Shown: positions 49,301 to 58,449, counted from the first letter of the stretch. The stretch is DNA of 64,000 nucleotides from Flavobacterium anhuiense (GCF_900101855.1 NZ_FMVC01000006.1:295296-359295), one strand, 5' to 3'. The notes: generated by a model not told the origin, from the letters alone. A program made the numbers and translations.

Positions 49301-50464
49301 ATGAGTAAAAGTCTACTAATGCCCATTTTTTTTCTTTTTTTTATAACGCCAACTTTTTTACACGCCCAAGGCGATTTGAATCAAGGAGCAGATAAAACAG
49401 ATAAAATAGAGAATGAGGAAGTAAAATATCCGCAATTTCAGTTAAAAGGGCTACTTCAAGCCAGATATTTGGAAAGTTTTGGAGATAACGTAGATGTTTT
49501 AGGGACTCATCACTCTACTGGAGATGTAACGCAAAGTTCTTTTGATATTAAAAGAATGCGTGTGGGGCTAAATACCAAATTAAGCGAAACTACGGAAATT
49601 GTAATTCTGGTGAATTTGGCAGATTTTAAATCGGATACAAAAGGTAAAGTTCTCGAAAATGCCTATGGAAAATATACTTTCAATAAATATATTGCTCTAA
49701 CAGGAGGTCAATTTCGTCCAGCTTTTGGTATAGAAGAGCTTGTTCCGGTAGATATTATTAAGTCTTTTGACTTTTCAAATCAATATTATGAATTCGGGAA
49801 AAACGGATGGACAAGTTTTCAAATTGGAGCGTCGGCAACTGGAGCTTTTGATATTGGGAAAATTCCAGTGAATTATGCTATTTCGGTTTTAAATGGAAAT
49901 GGTAAAAATGTAGAAGTGGACAAAGACAATGGAAAACAATATTCTTCGAGATGGGTTTTCGGTTTGTCAAAAGAACATAAAATTAATCTGGGCTTGAATG
50001 GTGGTTTTGGAAAGGTTTTTAAAGAAGATGTATTTGCGCTAGGAGCAGATATTACAAGCGATTTTAAACTAACCGATAAACTTAGTTTTGATCTGCAGAT
50101 CGAATATAAACAGGGAACAAACCATAATTTATATTATTCCTTGCCAGTTGAAAGCCGAACAGATAATGTTGCCGATTATCAAATGCGAGGCATTTATTTC
50201 TTGCCGAACTTTAGATATGAGGTAAATTATCAAAAACTTACTGCGCTTGAATTGTCGTGTCGTTACGAAACTTTCGACCCTAGTTATAAAATCAATTCAA
50301 ACGTGCGTACCACTTACACGCCAATGGTTAGTTTAGAATTCGGAAAGTCGTATACAGGCCGTATCGAAATGGGGTTTGAAATTGACAGATTCGATAAAAG
50401 CATCCCGGATACATCAACCTACAACGATAATTTATTTTTAATTCAGTTACAGCTCAGAATTTAA
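49301..50464 (+). CDS. Phosphate-selective-porin-like (OprO/OprP family) outer membrane porin
   Basis: A 387-residue protein with a signal peptide (ending TFLHAQ). The mature part is a 16-strand-type porin: FQLKGLLQARYLESFGDNVD, SFDIKRMRVGLNTKLSETTE, YGKYTFNKYIALTGGQFRPA (the FGxExL-like entry of the family), and a C-terminal LFLIQLQLRI ending in an aliphatic residue. It lies 20 bases upstream of a dicarboxylate-type symporter, so it is probably the outer-membrane pore for the same anion. OprP/OprO-like proteins carry phosphate or other anions, and the specificity cannot be read. Confidence 0.87.
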   Translation: MSKSLLMPIFFLFFITPTFLHAQGDLNQGADKTDKIENEEVKYPQFQLKGLLQARYLESFGDNVDVLGTHHSTGDVTQSSFDIKRMRVGLNTKLSETTEIVILVNLADFKSDTKGKVLENAYGKYTFNKYIALTGGQFRPAFGIEELVPVDIIKSFDFSNQYYEFGKNGWTSFQIGASATGAFDIGKIPVNYAISVLNGNGKNVEVDKDNGKQYSSRWVFGLSKEHKINLGLNGGFGKVFKEDVFALGADITSDFKLTDKLSFDLQIEYKQGTNHNLYYSLPVESRTDNVADYQMRGIYFLPNFRYEVNYQKLTALELSCRYETFDPSYKINSNVRTTYTPMVSLEFGKSYTGRIEMGFEIDRFDKSIPDTSTYNDNLFLIQLQLRI

Positions 50465-50484
50465 TTCACTTAATTTTTGTTTTT

Positions 50485-51915
50485 ATGAAAGAAGTAAAAA
50501 TTCCACAGACCCTAATTACGCTGGCAGTTTTAGTTGCCATTTGGTTTATTCCAGCTCCAGAAGGCGTTGTGATAGAAGCTTGGCATTTATTTGCCATTTT
50601 CGTAGCTACTATTTTAGGAATCATCTTAAAAGCAGCTCCGATGGGAACGATGTGTATGATCGCAATTGCTTTGACAGCTATGTCTCAGGTTTTGGCTCCA
50701 GGAGATCCTGGAAAATCGATCACGCTGGCATTAAAAGGATTTGGAGATAAGGTAATCTGGCTGATTGGAATTTCGTTTTTCATAGCAAGAGGATTTATAA
50801 AAACAGGTCTTGGAAATAGAATTGCTTTTTTATTCATAAAAATATTTGGGAAAAGTTCTTTAGGATTGGCTTATGGTTTAGGATTAGCAGATTTGGTTCT
50901 AGCGCCAGCCGTTCCGAGTAATACCGCTAGAGGAGGAGGAATTGTTTATCCGATTATGAAATCAATGTCAATGAGTTTTGGTTCAATGCCAGACAAACCT
51001 GAAACACATAGAAAATTAGGGGCATATTTGACTCTAAATAGTTATAATATGAACTTAATTGCTTCTTCTATGTTTTTAACAGGAACTGCAAGTAATCCGA
51101 TGTGTCAGAAGTTTGCTTTGAATTTAGGGATAAAAATCAGCTGGATGTCATGGGCAGCTGCTGCGATTGTTCCGGGTTTGTGTGCTTTTATTGTAATTCC
51201 ATTTGTGCTTTACAAAATTTATCCTCCAGAATTAAAAAAAACTGGTGATGCTCCGCAGATAGCAACGCAGAAATTAAAAGAAATGGGGGCGATAACAAGA
51301 AATGAATGGATGATGTTGCTAACATTTTTTATTCTGCTTTTCCTTTGGATGACAGGGGATTTATTTTCTATCGATGCAACTACAACTGCCTTTATAGGGT
51401 TGGTAATTTTGCTTTTGACTTCAGTATTGACTTGGGATGATGTAAAAGCCGAAAAAGGAGCTTGGGATACTATAGTTTGGTTCTCTGTTTTGGTAATGAT
51501 GGCCAGTTCGCTTAACGAATTGGGTTTTATTGCTTGGTTTAGCGATTTAGTGAAAGCAGAAATTGGCGGGTTAAGCTGGCAGATGGCTTTTCCGATTATT
51601 ATATTAGTGTATTTCTTTAGTCATTATCTTTTCGCAAGTGCAACCGCACACGTTGCAGCAATGTATGCGGCTTTACTTGGTGTTGGTGTTTCGCTCGGAA
51701 TTCCTGGGTTACTGCTAGCATTTATGCTTGGTTTCGTCGGATCTCTTTACGGAACTTTAACGCATTATGGTCATGGTCCGGCACCCGTATTTTTCGGGAG
51801 CGGCTACGTTGACCTAAAGAGCTGGTGGGTCAAAGGGCTTATAACCGGTTTGGTTATGCTCTTGATCTATATGGTAATTGGAGGATTGTGGCTCCGAATT
51901 ATTGGATATTTTTAG
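50485..51915 (+). CDS. DASS-family anion:sodium symporter (2-oxoglutarate/malate translocator-like)
   Basis: A 476-residue inner-membrane transporter with about 12 membrane segments (for example WHLFAIFVATILGIILKAAP). The family motifs SNTARGGGIVYPIM (about 147-160) and TGTASNPMCQKF (about 202-213) are the paired hairpin substrate/sodium sites of SLC13/CitT proteins. HAHV-like CATAHVAAMYAAL is present near 395. It forms an operon with the porin 20 bases upstream. Likely cargo is a C4 or C5 dicarboxylate. Its stop overlaps the convergent NATD1-like gene. Confidence 0.92.
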   Translation: MKEVKIPQTLITLAVLVAIWFIPAPEGVVIEAWHLFAIFVATILGIILKAAPMGTMCMIAIALTAMSQVLAPGDPGKSITLALKGFGDKVIWLIGISFFIARGFIKTGLGNRIAFLFIKIFGKSSLGLAYGLGLADLVLAPAVPSNTARGGGIVYPIMKSMSMSFGSMPDKPETHRKLGAYLTLNSYNMNLIASSMFLTGTASNPMCQKFALNLGIKISWMSWAAAAIVPGLCAFIVIPFVLYKIYPPELKKTGDAPQIATQKLKEMGAITRNEWMMLLTFFILLFLWMTGDLFSIDATTTAFIGLVILLLTSVLTWDDVKAEKGAWDTIVWFSVLVMMASSLNELGFIAWFSDLVKAEIGGLSWQMAFPIIILVYFFSHYLFASATAHVAAMYAALLGVGVSLGIPGLLLAFMLGFVGSLYGTLTHYGHGPAPVFFGSGYVDLKSWWVKGLITGLVMLLIYMVIGGLWLRIIGYF

Positions 51916-52214
51916 ATTCTAATTCCTGGAGGAAGTAACTCTTTGTATTTAGGGTTTTTCTTGAAAAATGAAACAATCTTTGGATGGATAGGAACTACTC
52001 TGTAATTTTTTTCAGAACTTAAATCTAAAATATTCTTAAGTAAGGTATTGATCGTTTCTTCATTTTCGTACGAATCAGGTTTGTTGATTTTGGTTAAAAA
52101 GATTTTTTTTTCTTGAAATTGATACTCAACTGCTAACATTCCTTCAGGGATGACAGTTTCGAATTGGCGTGCAAATGTGTTGTCTTTGATTTCCATAGTT
52201 ACAGAAGTTTCCAT
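51912..52214 (-). CDS. Minimal GNAT-like protein (NATD1/YjdJ family)
   Basis: A 100-residue cytoplasmic protein of the short acetyltransferase family (GNAT_acetyltr_CG-like): LAVEYQFQEKKIFLTKINKP (beta arch) and ILDLSSEKNYRVVPIHPKIV, with the C-terminal FFKKNPKYKELLPPGIRI. The Cys of the CxG motif is not visible where expected, replaced around VVPIHP, which is also a common variant. Substrate unknown. It is convergent with the DASS gene; stop codons share bases. Confidence 0.8.
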   Translation of the reverse strand: METSVTMEIKDNTFARQFETVIPEGMLAVEYQFQEKKIFLTKINKPDSYENEETINTLLKNILDLSSEKNYRVVPIHPKIVSFFKKNPKYKELLPPGIRI

Positions 52215-52509
52215 ACTAATTTCTTGTTAGGTTATTGGTAAATAGTGAATTTGGGATTCGAAACATGTATTGAAAGAAAATTCTTTATAAGATTTAAAAT
52301 CAAAAAATATTTCGAAATGCAAAGGTAATCATTTGATTTTCAATATTAAATTATTTTTTTGCAGCTGTAAACTTTAAGTTATTGTTTTGAAGTTTGATTT
52401 TTTGAGTCAGATGTAATAAATAGGTCTGAAATTTGATTATCATGATATTAAAAGAAGTAACTTTATTTTTTATGAATAAATATCCCAATGGTAATTTCAT
52501 TTTAATGTT

Positions 52510-53166
52510 ATGAGTAAAATTCCAGTTTATTTTATGCCGGGTTTGGCGGCAAGTTCGTCTATTTTTGAAAGGATAAAATTGGATGAAGATATTTTTGAAA
52601 TGCATCTTCTCGAGTGGGAAATTCCAAACCCTAAAGAATCTTTATCAGATTATGCGCTTCGAATTAGTAAAAACATAAAAGAAGAAAATCCTGTTTTAAT
52701 CGGAGTTTCTTTTGGAGGCATCTTAGTTCAGGAAATTTCGAAGCATATAAAAGCGCGAAAAGTCATTATAATATCAAGTGTAAGAAGCAATCATGAATTT
52801 CCAAGAAGAATGAAAATAGGAAAGCGAACAAAAGCTTATAAACTAATCCCGATGCAGCTGATTCTTAATATTGAAAAGCTTGCCAAGTTTTCTTTTGGAG
52901 AAAAAGTCAATAAGAGAATAAAATTATACGAGAAGTTTCTATCTGTACGCGATTTAGGTTATCTGCAATGGGCTGTAGAAAGTGTAATCTTATGGGATCG
53001 AGATAAAATTGACGAAAATGTAGTGCACATTCACGGAGATCAAGACGAAGTTTTTCCAATTAAATATATCGATAAATGCATTTTGGTTAAAGGAGGAACC
53101 CATATTATGATTCTCAATAAGTATAAATGGCTGAATGAGAATTTGCCTTCGATAATTTTGGAGTAA
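52510..53166 (+). CDS. Alpha/beta hydrolase
   Basis: A 218-residue cytoplasmic protein. It starts MSKIPVYFMPGLAASSSIFE (an oxyanion-type GxAxSS loop); the nucleophile elbow is IGVSFGGILVQ (Ser near 71), the acid HIHGDQDEVFP (about 180) and the catalytic His VKGGTHIMIL. It is smaller than most hydrolases and lacks a signal peptide. The substrate is unknown. It stands alone with about 295 gene-free bases upstream. Confidence 0.85.
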   Translation: MSKIPVYFMPGLAASSSIFERIKLDEDIFEMHLLEWEIPNPKESLSDYALRISKNIKEENPVLIGVSFGGILVQEISKHIKARKVIIISSVRSNHEFPRRMKIGKRTKAYKLIPMQLILNIEKLAKFSFGEKVNKRIKLYEKFLSVRDLGYLQWAVESVILWDRDKIDENVVHIHGDQDEVFPIKYIDKCILVKGGTHIMILNKYKWLNENLPSIILE

Positions 53167-53251
53167 AACTTCAATTTTAAAATTCCAAATTCCAAAATGT
53201 AGAGTTGTAATCTTTGCGAAAGTAACTCCGTTAAGAAATTCAAGAAAAAAT

Positions 53252-53755
53252 ATGAGAATCTGTATAGTTGTTTTAGTGTTAATTTTAGCAGGATGTAAAT
53301 CTCCAAAGAAAGATTATGATTTTACTTTTTTTAAATGGAATATCCATGACTCTTATTATTTAAAGTTTAATTCTTCTGATACGCTTTATTATATTGATGT
53401 TTATGGATATAATAAAGAAGAAAGTTTTTTTACAATTTTAAATAAAGAAGAAAAGGAGAAAATGCAAAATATTTTGGATACTATAACTTTTCCTAAGAAA
53501 GAAAGTTTTGAAAATAGTAAAGTTGAGGATGGAGAGACGAATGCCTTTGTATTAAAGAGCGAACAAAAGTTTAAAAAACTGAAAATTCACGAATCTGGTC
53601 CTAAACAATTTTGGTTATTTGGAAAATCATTAGATCAATTGAAAAATAATCATCAATTTGTTAAAACGAATAAAAAAATAGATTTAAAAGAAATAAAAAA
53701 AATGGTTATTATGCCCGTGCCTCCGGGATTTGTTATTGATACTTTGGCTGATTGA
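53252..53755 (+). CDS. Hypothetical lipoprotein, 167 residues
   Basis: Lipoprotein signal LVLILAGC with Cys15 and a Lys-rich N terminus of the mature part. The body is beta-rich with Lys and Asp/Glu (FTFFKWNIHDSYYLKFNSSD, LKSEQKFKKLKIHESGPKQF) and a C terminus VIMPVPPGFVIDTLAD. No family recognised. Its 3-prime end runs into the repeat region that holds hairpin repeat copy B. Confidence 0.65.
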   Translation: MRICIVVLVLILAGCKSPKKDYDFTFFKWNIHDSYYLKFNSSDTLYYIDVYGYNKEESFFTILNKEEKEKMQNILDTITFPKKESFENSKVEDGETNAFVLKSEQKFKKLKIHESGPKQFWLFGKSLDQLKNNHQFVKTNKKIDLKEIKKMVIMPVPPGFVIDTLAD

Positions 53756-53839
53756 ATAGATTAGTACGAGATTCTTCGACTTCACTCACAAAGACAAAAA
53801 ATGAAAGAATCACTAAACTTCTTATGAAAATGTTTGCTC

Positions 53840-53906
53840 TAGCCCTGATAGAAGCGGTATCCTTTTGTGGCGGGGTTCGCCATAAAAGATACAAGCGGAT
53901 AGCAGG
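53840..53906 (-). repeat. Interspersed hairpin repeat, copy B
   Basis: A 67-base element, opposite strand to copy A. It shares CCTGCT[A/G]TCCGCT and TTC[C/T]ATCAGGG flanks and the outer stem ATCTTTT/AAAAGGAT, but the inner stem is TGGCG with CGCCA in place of GCTTTTT with AAAAAAGC. Confidence 0.8.
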
Positions 53907-53916
53907 AAATAGCTCC

Positions 53917-53953
53917 AAAAAAAAACCCAAACGCCAGAAAATTGGAATTTGGG
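53917..53953 (-). terminator. Terminator of the TPR/DUF2892 gene
   Basis: On the minus strand CCCAAA (53953-53948) pairs with TTTGGG (53931-53926), followed by nine T (53925-53917). It lies 31 bases after the stop at 53984. Confidence 0.6.
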
Positions 53954-53983
53954 ATTTCTAATATTTGGAATTTAAAAAATCGT

Positions 53984-54499
53984 TTAGATTTTCTTCATTT
54001 GCTCTTTCATCATAGAGATTTGCTCTTTCAGCATTCCTTGTTTGTCTAATTTTTTAGCTTCGTTTAATAAATTAGTCGCTTCCAATTTTCTTCTGCGTGA
54101 CATGGCTACTCCTGCAAGGTTTAATTTAGCTACAGCTAAATCCATATCCATTGATAGTCCGAGTTCGATTGCTTTTTTGAAATGTTTCTCTGCTTGGTTG
54201 ATATTGGTTTGAGACAACATGATACCCTGCAAATAGTTTAAGTATCCTTGTTGTTTTCTTACTAATGCACCTTCTGGATTTTTGATATATGATAACCATT
54301 TATTAGCTCCTGCGAAGTCTTGTTTTCTTAATTTAAGGAAAGCTAAAAGGATAAATTCGTTTTTGAAATAAAGAAAAATCGGAATTGCAGTCAATAATAT
54401 AAGAAAGATTCCATTTCCGATATTACTTTCTGTAAATTGCCAAATGCCCGCCACTACAAGAAGTCCGGCCAAAATAAGTTTAATATTTTTGTGAAACAT
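53984..54499 (-). CDS. TPR-containing membrane protein (DUF2892-like N terminus)
   Basis: A 171-residue protein. The N-terminal part has two membrane helices (NIKLILAGLLVVAGIWQFTE and GIFLILLTAIPIFLYF), followed by a helical domain with tetratricopeptide-like repeats (NKWLSYIKNPEGALVRKQQG, AEKHFKKAIELGLSMDMDLA, KLEATNLLNEAKKLDKQGML). The C-terminal tail is basic and Met-rich. Function unknown; protein-protein interaction at the membrane is inference. It is divergent from rpmH. Confidence 0.82.
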   Translation of the reverse strand: MFHKNIKLILAGLLVVAGIWQFTESNIGNGIFLILLTAIPIFLYFKNEFILLAFLKLRKQDFAGANKWLSYIKNPEGALVRKQQGYLNYLQGIMLSQTNINQAEKHFKKAIELGLSMDMDLAVAKLNLAGVAMSRRRKLEATNLLNEAKKLDKQGMLKEQISMMKEQMKKI

Positions 54500-54563
54500 A
54501 ATTAATGTAAATTTGTGATTGCAAAGATAGTAAAAGGAATTAAAAATATTTTTATAAAAGTAC

Positions 54564-54593
54564 TTGCTAGAAAAAAAAGTCTTTGTATATTTG
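54564..54593 (+). promoter_or_regulatory. Promoter of rpmH
   Basis: TTG (54564-54566), a 19-base spacer and TATATTTG (54586-54593) form a full consensus match. The leader is about 68 bases. Confidence 0.82.
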
Positions 54594-54667
54594 CACTCGG
54601 TTTTTGAATAACGATATCAAAAACAAATTAATAAGTTAATAGATACCATTTTTAAAGATACAAAGCA

Positions 54668-54829
54668 ATGAGCAAAAGAACATTTCAACCATCGAAAAGA
54701 AAAAGAAGAAATAAGCACGGATTTATGGACAGAATGGCTTCTGCGAATGGAAGAAAAGTTCTAGCGCGTAGAAGAGCAAAAGGAAGACATAAATTAACTG
54801 TTTCTAGCGAGCCTAGACACAAAAAATAA
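54668..54829 (+). CDS. rpmH: 50S ribosomal protein L34
   Basis: A 53-residue, strongly basic protein starting MSKRTFQPSKRKRRNKHGFM and ending in SSEPRHKK. The motif RTFQPSKRKR-x-HGF-x-RM is diagnostic for L34, and the length is slightly longer than the E. coli protein (46 residues) because of the C-terminal tail. The gene is preceded by a strong promoter and followed by a terminator, so it is monocistronic; it is not next to rnpA/dnaA here. Confidence 0.96.
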   Translation: MSKRTFQPSKRKRRNKHGFMDRMASANGRKVLARRRAKGRHKLTVSSEPRHKK

Positions 54830-54848
54830 TGTTTGTATAAACATACAT

Positions 54849-54881
54849 AAGGCGATTACTTTTTTAGTATCGCCTTTTTTT
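54849..54881 (+). terminator. Terminator after rpmH
   Basis: AAGGCGAT (54849-54856) with ATCGCCTT (54869-54876) and a T run. Confidence 0.85.
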
Positions 54882-54972
54882 ATACCTTTTCGGTACAAAT
54901 TTTTTCAACTTTCTAGTTTATAACGCACTAGAGAGGTTTTTAAATCGTAAATAACTACACAATACATACAAA

Positions 54973-57828
54973 ATGCCTAAAGACACATCAATAAAATCAG
55001 TTTTAATAATAGGTTCAGGACCTATTGTTATTGGCCAAGCTTGCGAATTCGATTATGCGGGATCTCAATCTGCACGCTCGATTCGTGAAGAAGGAATTGA
55101 GGTTATCTTGATTAACTCGAATCCAGCGACGATTATGACCGACCCATCTATGGCCGATCATATTTATTTGAAACCTTTAACGACAAAATCGATTATTGAG
55201 ATTCTTAAGGAACATCCGCAAATTGATGCAGTTCTTCCAACAATGGGAGGACAAACTGCTTTGAACTTGTGTTTGGAGGCTGAAGAAAAAGGAATATGGC
55301 AAGATTTCGGAGTAAGATTAATCGGTGTTGATGTAAATGCAATTAATATTACTGAAGACAGAGAGCAATTTAAACAGCTTTTAGAAAAAATCAATGTGCC
55401 AACTGCACCAGCAAAAACAGCTACATCTTACCTTGAAGGAAAAGAAATTGCTCAAGAATTTGGCTTCCCGCTTGTAATTCGTCCTTCGTTTACACTTGGA
55501 GGAACAGGAGCAGCTGTGGTGTACAAAAAAGAAGATTTTGATGAGCTTTTAACTCGCGGACTTGAAGCTTCTCCAATTCATGAAGTTTTGATCGACAAAG
55601 CTTTGATGGGATGGAAAGAGTACGAGCTAGAGCTTTTAAGAGATAAAAATGACAACGTTGTAATTATCTGTTCTATCGAAAACATGGATCCAATGGGAAT
55701 CCACACTGGAGATTCGATTACAGTTGCGCCAGCGATGACATTATCGGATACTACTTTCCAAAAATTACGTGACTATGCTATCTTAATGATGAGAAGTATC
55801 GGGAATTTTGCGGGAGGATGTAACGTACAATTCGCAGTTTCGCCAGACGAAAAAGAAGATATCGTAGCAATCGAGATTAATCCTCGTGTATCTCGTTCTT
55901 CTGCTTTGGCTTCAAAAGCAACAGGTTATCCAATTGCAAAAATCGCTTCTAAACTAGCTTTAGGATACAACTTAGATGAATTGCAAAACCAAATTACAAA
56001 ATCTACTTCGGCTCTTTTCGAACCAACTTTAGATTATGTAATCGTAAAAATACCACGTTGGAACTTCGATAAATTTGAAGGTTCAGATAGAACTTTAGGT
56101 CTTCAGATGAAATCTGTAGGTGAGGTTATGGGGATCGGACGTTCTTTCCAGGAAGCGCTTCACAAAGCCACTCAATCTCTAGAAATTAAGAGAAACGGTT
56201 TAGGTGCTGACGGAAAAGGATATAAAAATTACGAGCAGATTATTGAGAAACTAACGTATGCAAGTTGGGATCGTGTTTTTGTAATCTACGATGCAATCGC
56301 AATGGGAATTCCACTGAGCACCATTCATGAAATTACAAGAATCGATATGTGGTTCTTAAAACAATATGAACAGCTTTATACTTTAGAAAAAGAAATCTCA
56401 AATTACAAAGTTTCGAATCTTCCAAAAGAATTATTGCTTGAGGCGAAACAAAAAGGTTTTGCAGACAGACAAATCGCCCACATGATGAGTTGTCTGGAAA
56501 GTGAAGTTCATACTTTACGTATGGAGCAGAAGATCAACCGTGTGTTTAAATTAGTTGATACTTGCGCAGCTGAGTTTAAAGCGCAGACTCCTTATTACTA
56601 CTCCACTTTTGAAGCTGAAATTGAAAAACCGAATGGTGAGCGTTTTGTTGATAACGAAAGCATTGTAACAGATAGAAAGAAAGTGATCGTTTTAGGTTCT
56701 GGACCAAACAGAATTGGACAAGGAATCGAGTTTGATTACTCTTGTGTACACGGAGTTTTAGCTGCTAAAGAATGCGGTTACGAAACCATCATGATTAACT
56801 GTAATCCTGAAACAGTATCTACAGACTTTGATACGGCTGATAAATTATACTTTGAGCCAGTTTTCTGGGAGCATATTTATGACATTATCCAGCACGAAAA
56901 ACCAGAAGGTGTGATCGTTCAGCTTGGAGGTCAGACAGCTCTTAAATTAGCAGATAAATTGTCTAAATACGGTGTAAAAATCATCGGAACTAGTTTTGAT
57001 GCACTTGACTTAGCTGAAGATAGAGGACGTTTCTCAGACTTATTAACTGAGTTAAATATTCCTTTCCCAAGATTCGGAATCGCTGAAACGGCTGATGAAG
57101 CTTCAAAATTAGCTGATACTTTAGATTTTCCACTTTTAATCCGTCCTTCTTATGTATTAGGAGGTCAGGGAATGAAGATTGTAATCAACAAAAAAGAGCT
57201 TGAAGAGCACGTAATCGATTTGCTGAAAGCAATTCCAGGAAATAAATTGTTACTAGACCATTACTTAGCTGGAGCAATCGAAGCTGAAGCAGATGCCATC
57301 TGTGATGCTGATGGAAATGTGTACATCATCGGAATTATGGAGCACATTGAGCCTTGCGGTGTTCACTCTGGAGATAGTAACGCAACATTGCCTCCTTTCA
57401 ACTTAGGAGAATTCGTAATGCAGCAAATTAAAGATCACACACATAAAATTGCTAGAGCTTTAAAAACGGTTGGATTAATCAACATTCAGTTTGCAATTAA
57501 AGACGATACGGTTTACATCATCGAGGCAAACCCAAGAGCTTCAAGAACAGTTCCGTTCATTGCAAAAGCTTATGGAGAGCCTTACGTAAATTACGCTACT
57601 AAAGTAATGTTAGGCCACAATAAAGTAACTGACTTTGATTTCAACCCACAATTAAACGGTTTTGCAATCAAACAACCTGTTTTCTCTTTCAGCAAATTCC
57701 CGAATGTTAACAAAGCGTTAGGACCAGAAATGAAATCAACAGGAGAAAGCATCTTGTTTATTGATGACTTAAAAGATGATCAATTCTACGAATTGTATTC
57801 TAGAAGAAAAATGTATTTGAGTAAATAA
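54973..57828 (+). CDS. carB: Carbamoyl-phosphate synthase large subunit lacking the allosteric domain
   Basis: A 951-residue enzyme making carbamoyl phosphate for pyrimidine and arginine synthesis. The two halves repeat: first (1-about 400) LIIGSGPIVIGQACEFDYAG, MGGQTALNLC; second (about 555-940) VLGSGPNRIGQGIEFDYS, GGQTALKLADKLSK, with ATP-grasp segments GGTGAAVVYKKEDF and GGQGMKIVINKKEL. It ends in FYELYSRRKMYLSK, right where the E. coli protein (1073 residues) would enter the C-terminal MGS-like allosteric domain. The short form is common in Bacteroidota. The small subunit gene is not in this window, so carA is unlinked. Confidence 0.95.
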   Translation: MPKDTSIKSVLIIGSGPIVIGQACEFDYAGSQSARSIREEGIEVILINSNPATIMTDPSMADHIYLKPLTTKSIIEILKEHPQIDAVLPTMGGQTALNLCLEAEEKGIWQDFGVRLIGVDVNAINITEDREQFKQLLEKINVPTAPAKTATSYLEGKEIAQEFGFPLVIRPSFTLGGTGAAVVYKKEDFDELLTRGLEASPIHEVLIDKALMGWKEYELELLRDKNDNVVIICSIENMDPMGIHTGDSITVAPAMTLSDTTFQKLRDYAILMMRSIGNFAGGCNVQFAVSPDEKEDIVAIEINPRVSRSSALASKATGYPIAKIASKLALGYNLDELQNQITKSTSALFEPTLDYVIVKIPRWNFDKFEGSDRTLGLQMKSVGEVMGIGRSFQEALHKATQSLEIKRNGLGADGKGYKNYEQIIEKLTYASWDRVFVIYDAIAMGIPLSTIHEITRIDMWFLKQYEQLYTLEKEISNYKVSNLPKELLLEAKQKGFADRQIAHMMSCLESEVHTLRMEQKINRVFKLVDTCAAEFKAQTPYYYSTFEAEIEKPNGERFVDNESIVTDRKKVIVLGSGPNRIGQGIEFDYSCVHGVLAAKECGYETIMINCNPETVSTDFDTADKLYFEPVFWEHIYDIIQHEKPEGVIVQLGGQTALKLADKLSKYGVKIIGTSFDALDLAEDRGRFSDLLTELNIPFPRFGIAETADEASKLADTLDFPLLIRPSYVLGGQGMKIVINKKELEEHVIDLLKAIPGNKLLLDHYLAGAIEAEADAICDADGNVYIIGIMEHIEPCGVHSGDSNATLPPFNLGEFVMQQIKDHTHKIARALKTVGLINIQFAIKDDTVYIIEANPRASRTVPFIAKAYGEPYVNYATKVMLGHNKVTDFDFNPQLNGFAIKQPVFSFSKFPNVNKALGPEMKSTGESILFIDDLKDDQFYELYSRRKMYLSK

Positions 57829-57850
57829 TCTCAGATTCTATTATAAAAAG

Positions 57851-57878
57851 AAAAGCTCCAATGAAAATTGGAGCTTTT
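57851..57878. terminator. Bidirectional terminator between carB and yiaA-like gene
   Basis: A perfect 12-base inverted repeat (57851-57862 with 57867-57878) has a 4-base loop. It lies between convergent genes. Confidence 0.9.
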
Positions 57879-57901
57879 TATTTCTGAAATTGTTTGAAAC
57901 T

Positions 57902-58300
57902 TTATTCGCCTTGATTAAAGTTCATATTGTCTCTAGTGTTTTTTTGAACTGAAATAGCGCCAAACAATGCCAATAGAAAAGCAAAAGCATAGAATCCTTT
58001 TTCGCTTGGAAGAATCGTTGCATTCCAAAGTCCAACAACTAAAAGAACGATTGATAATAATGTTCCAAACCAGCAGATTCCGTAGTAAATATCAGTAACA
58101 GGAAGTTTTTCTAATCGGTCTCTTACGCTTTTTTGCAATGAGACAACAGCAAAAAGTCCGAACATTAGAACGGTGAAATAATATCCTTTTTCGTTTAAAA
58201 GCATTTCGGCTCTGGCAAGTCCAACAATAAAACCGATTGTCCCGGCTCCAAGTGCAACCCAAGATGCAGCGATAAAGGCATTTGATGTTTTTTGTATCAT
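57902..58300 (-). CDS. YiaA/YiaB family inner membrane protein
   Basis: A 132-residue protein with four membrane helices in two repeated two-helix units: AASWVALGAGTIGFIVGLAR with EKGYYFTVLMFGLFAVVSLQ, and ICWFGTLLSIVLLVVGLWNA with EKGFYAFAFLLALFGAISVQ. The duplicated GxxxGxxxA...EKG pattern is that of YiaAB proteins. No function is known. It is flanked by terminators. Confidence 0.9.
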   Translation of the reverse strand: MIQKTSNAFIAASWVALGAGTIGFIVGLARAEMLLNEKGYYFTVLMFGLFAVVSLQKSVRDRLEKLPVTDIYYGICWFGTLLSIVLLVVGLWNATILPSEKGFYAFAFLLALFGAISVQKNTRDNMNFNQGE

Positions 58301-58395
58301 AATTTATTATTTTGGTAAGCCACAAATATAATTAAATTAGATTCATGCCAAAATAAAAACGCGATATTTTGTTCAGTAAAATCTTTCAAATATAA

Positions 58396-58426
58396 AAGAA
58401 AAAGCTCCGTAATTGGAGCTTTTCTT
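58396..58426. terminator. Terminator after DUF4252 gene
   Basis: A hairpin AGAAAAAGCTCC / GGAGCTTTTCT with flanking A/T runs. It ends the minus-strand DUF4252 operon at 58450; plus-strand use is possible as well. Confidence 0.82.
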
Positions 58427-58449
58427 GTTTTAAAAAGTAAGATGTTTTT

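Larger units (their letters stand above)
53756..53983. other. Repeat-bearing intergenic region
   Basis: No gene is seen. It holds hairpin repeat copy B (53840-53906) and a minus-strand terminator for the TPR gene (CCCAAA at 53926-53931 with TTTGGG at 53948-53953 and a T run on the minus strand at 53917-53925). Short GGAATTT-type words lie near 53942-53973. Confidence 0.6.

Noticed and set aside
53752..53961. Plus-strand ORF of 69 codons
   Set aside because: It lies across the intergenic hairpin repeat copy B and a terminator, has repeat-derived sequence and a basic composition without any family look; the same DNA is open in several frames.
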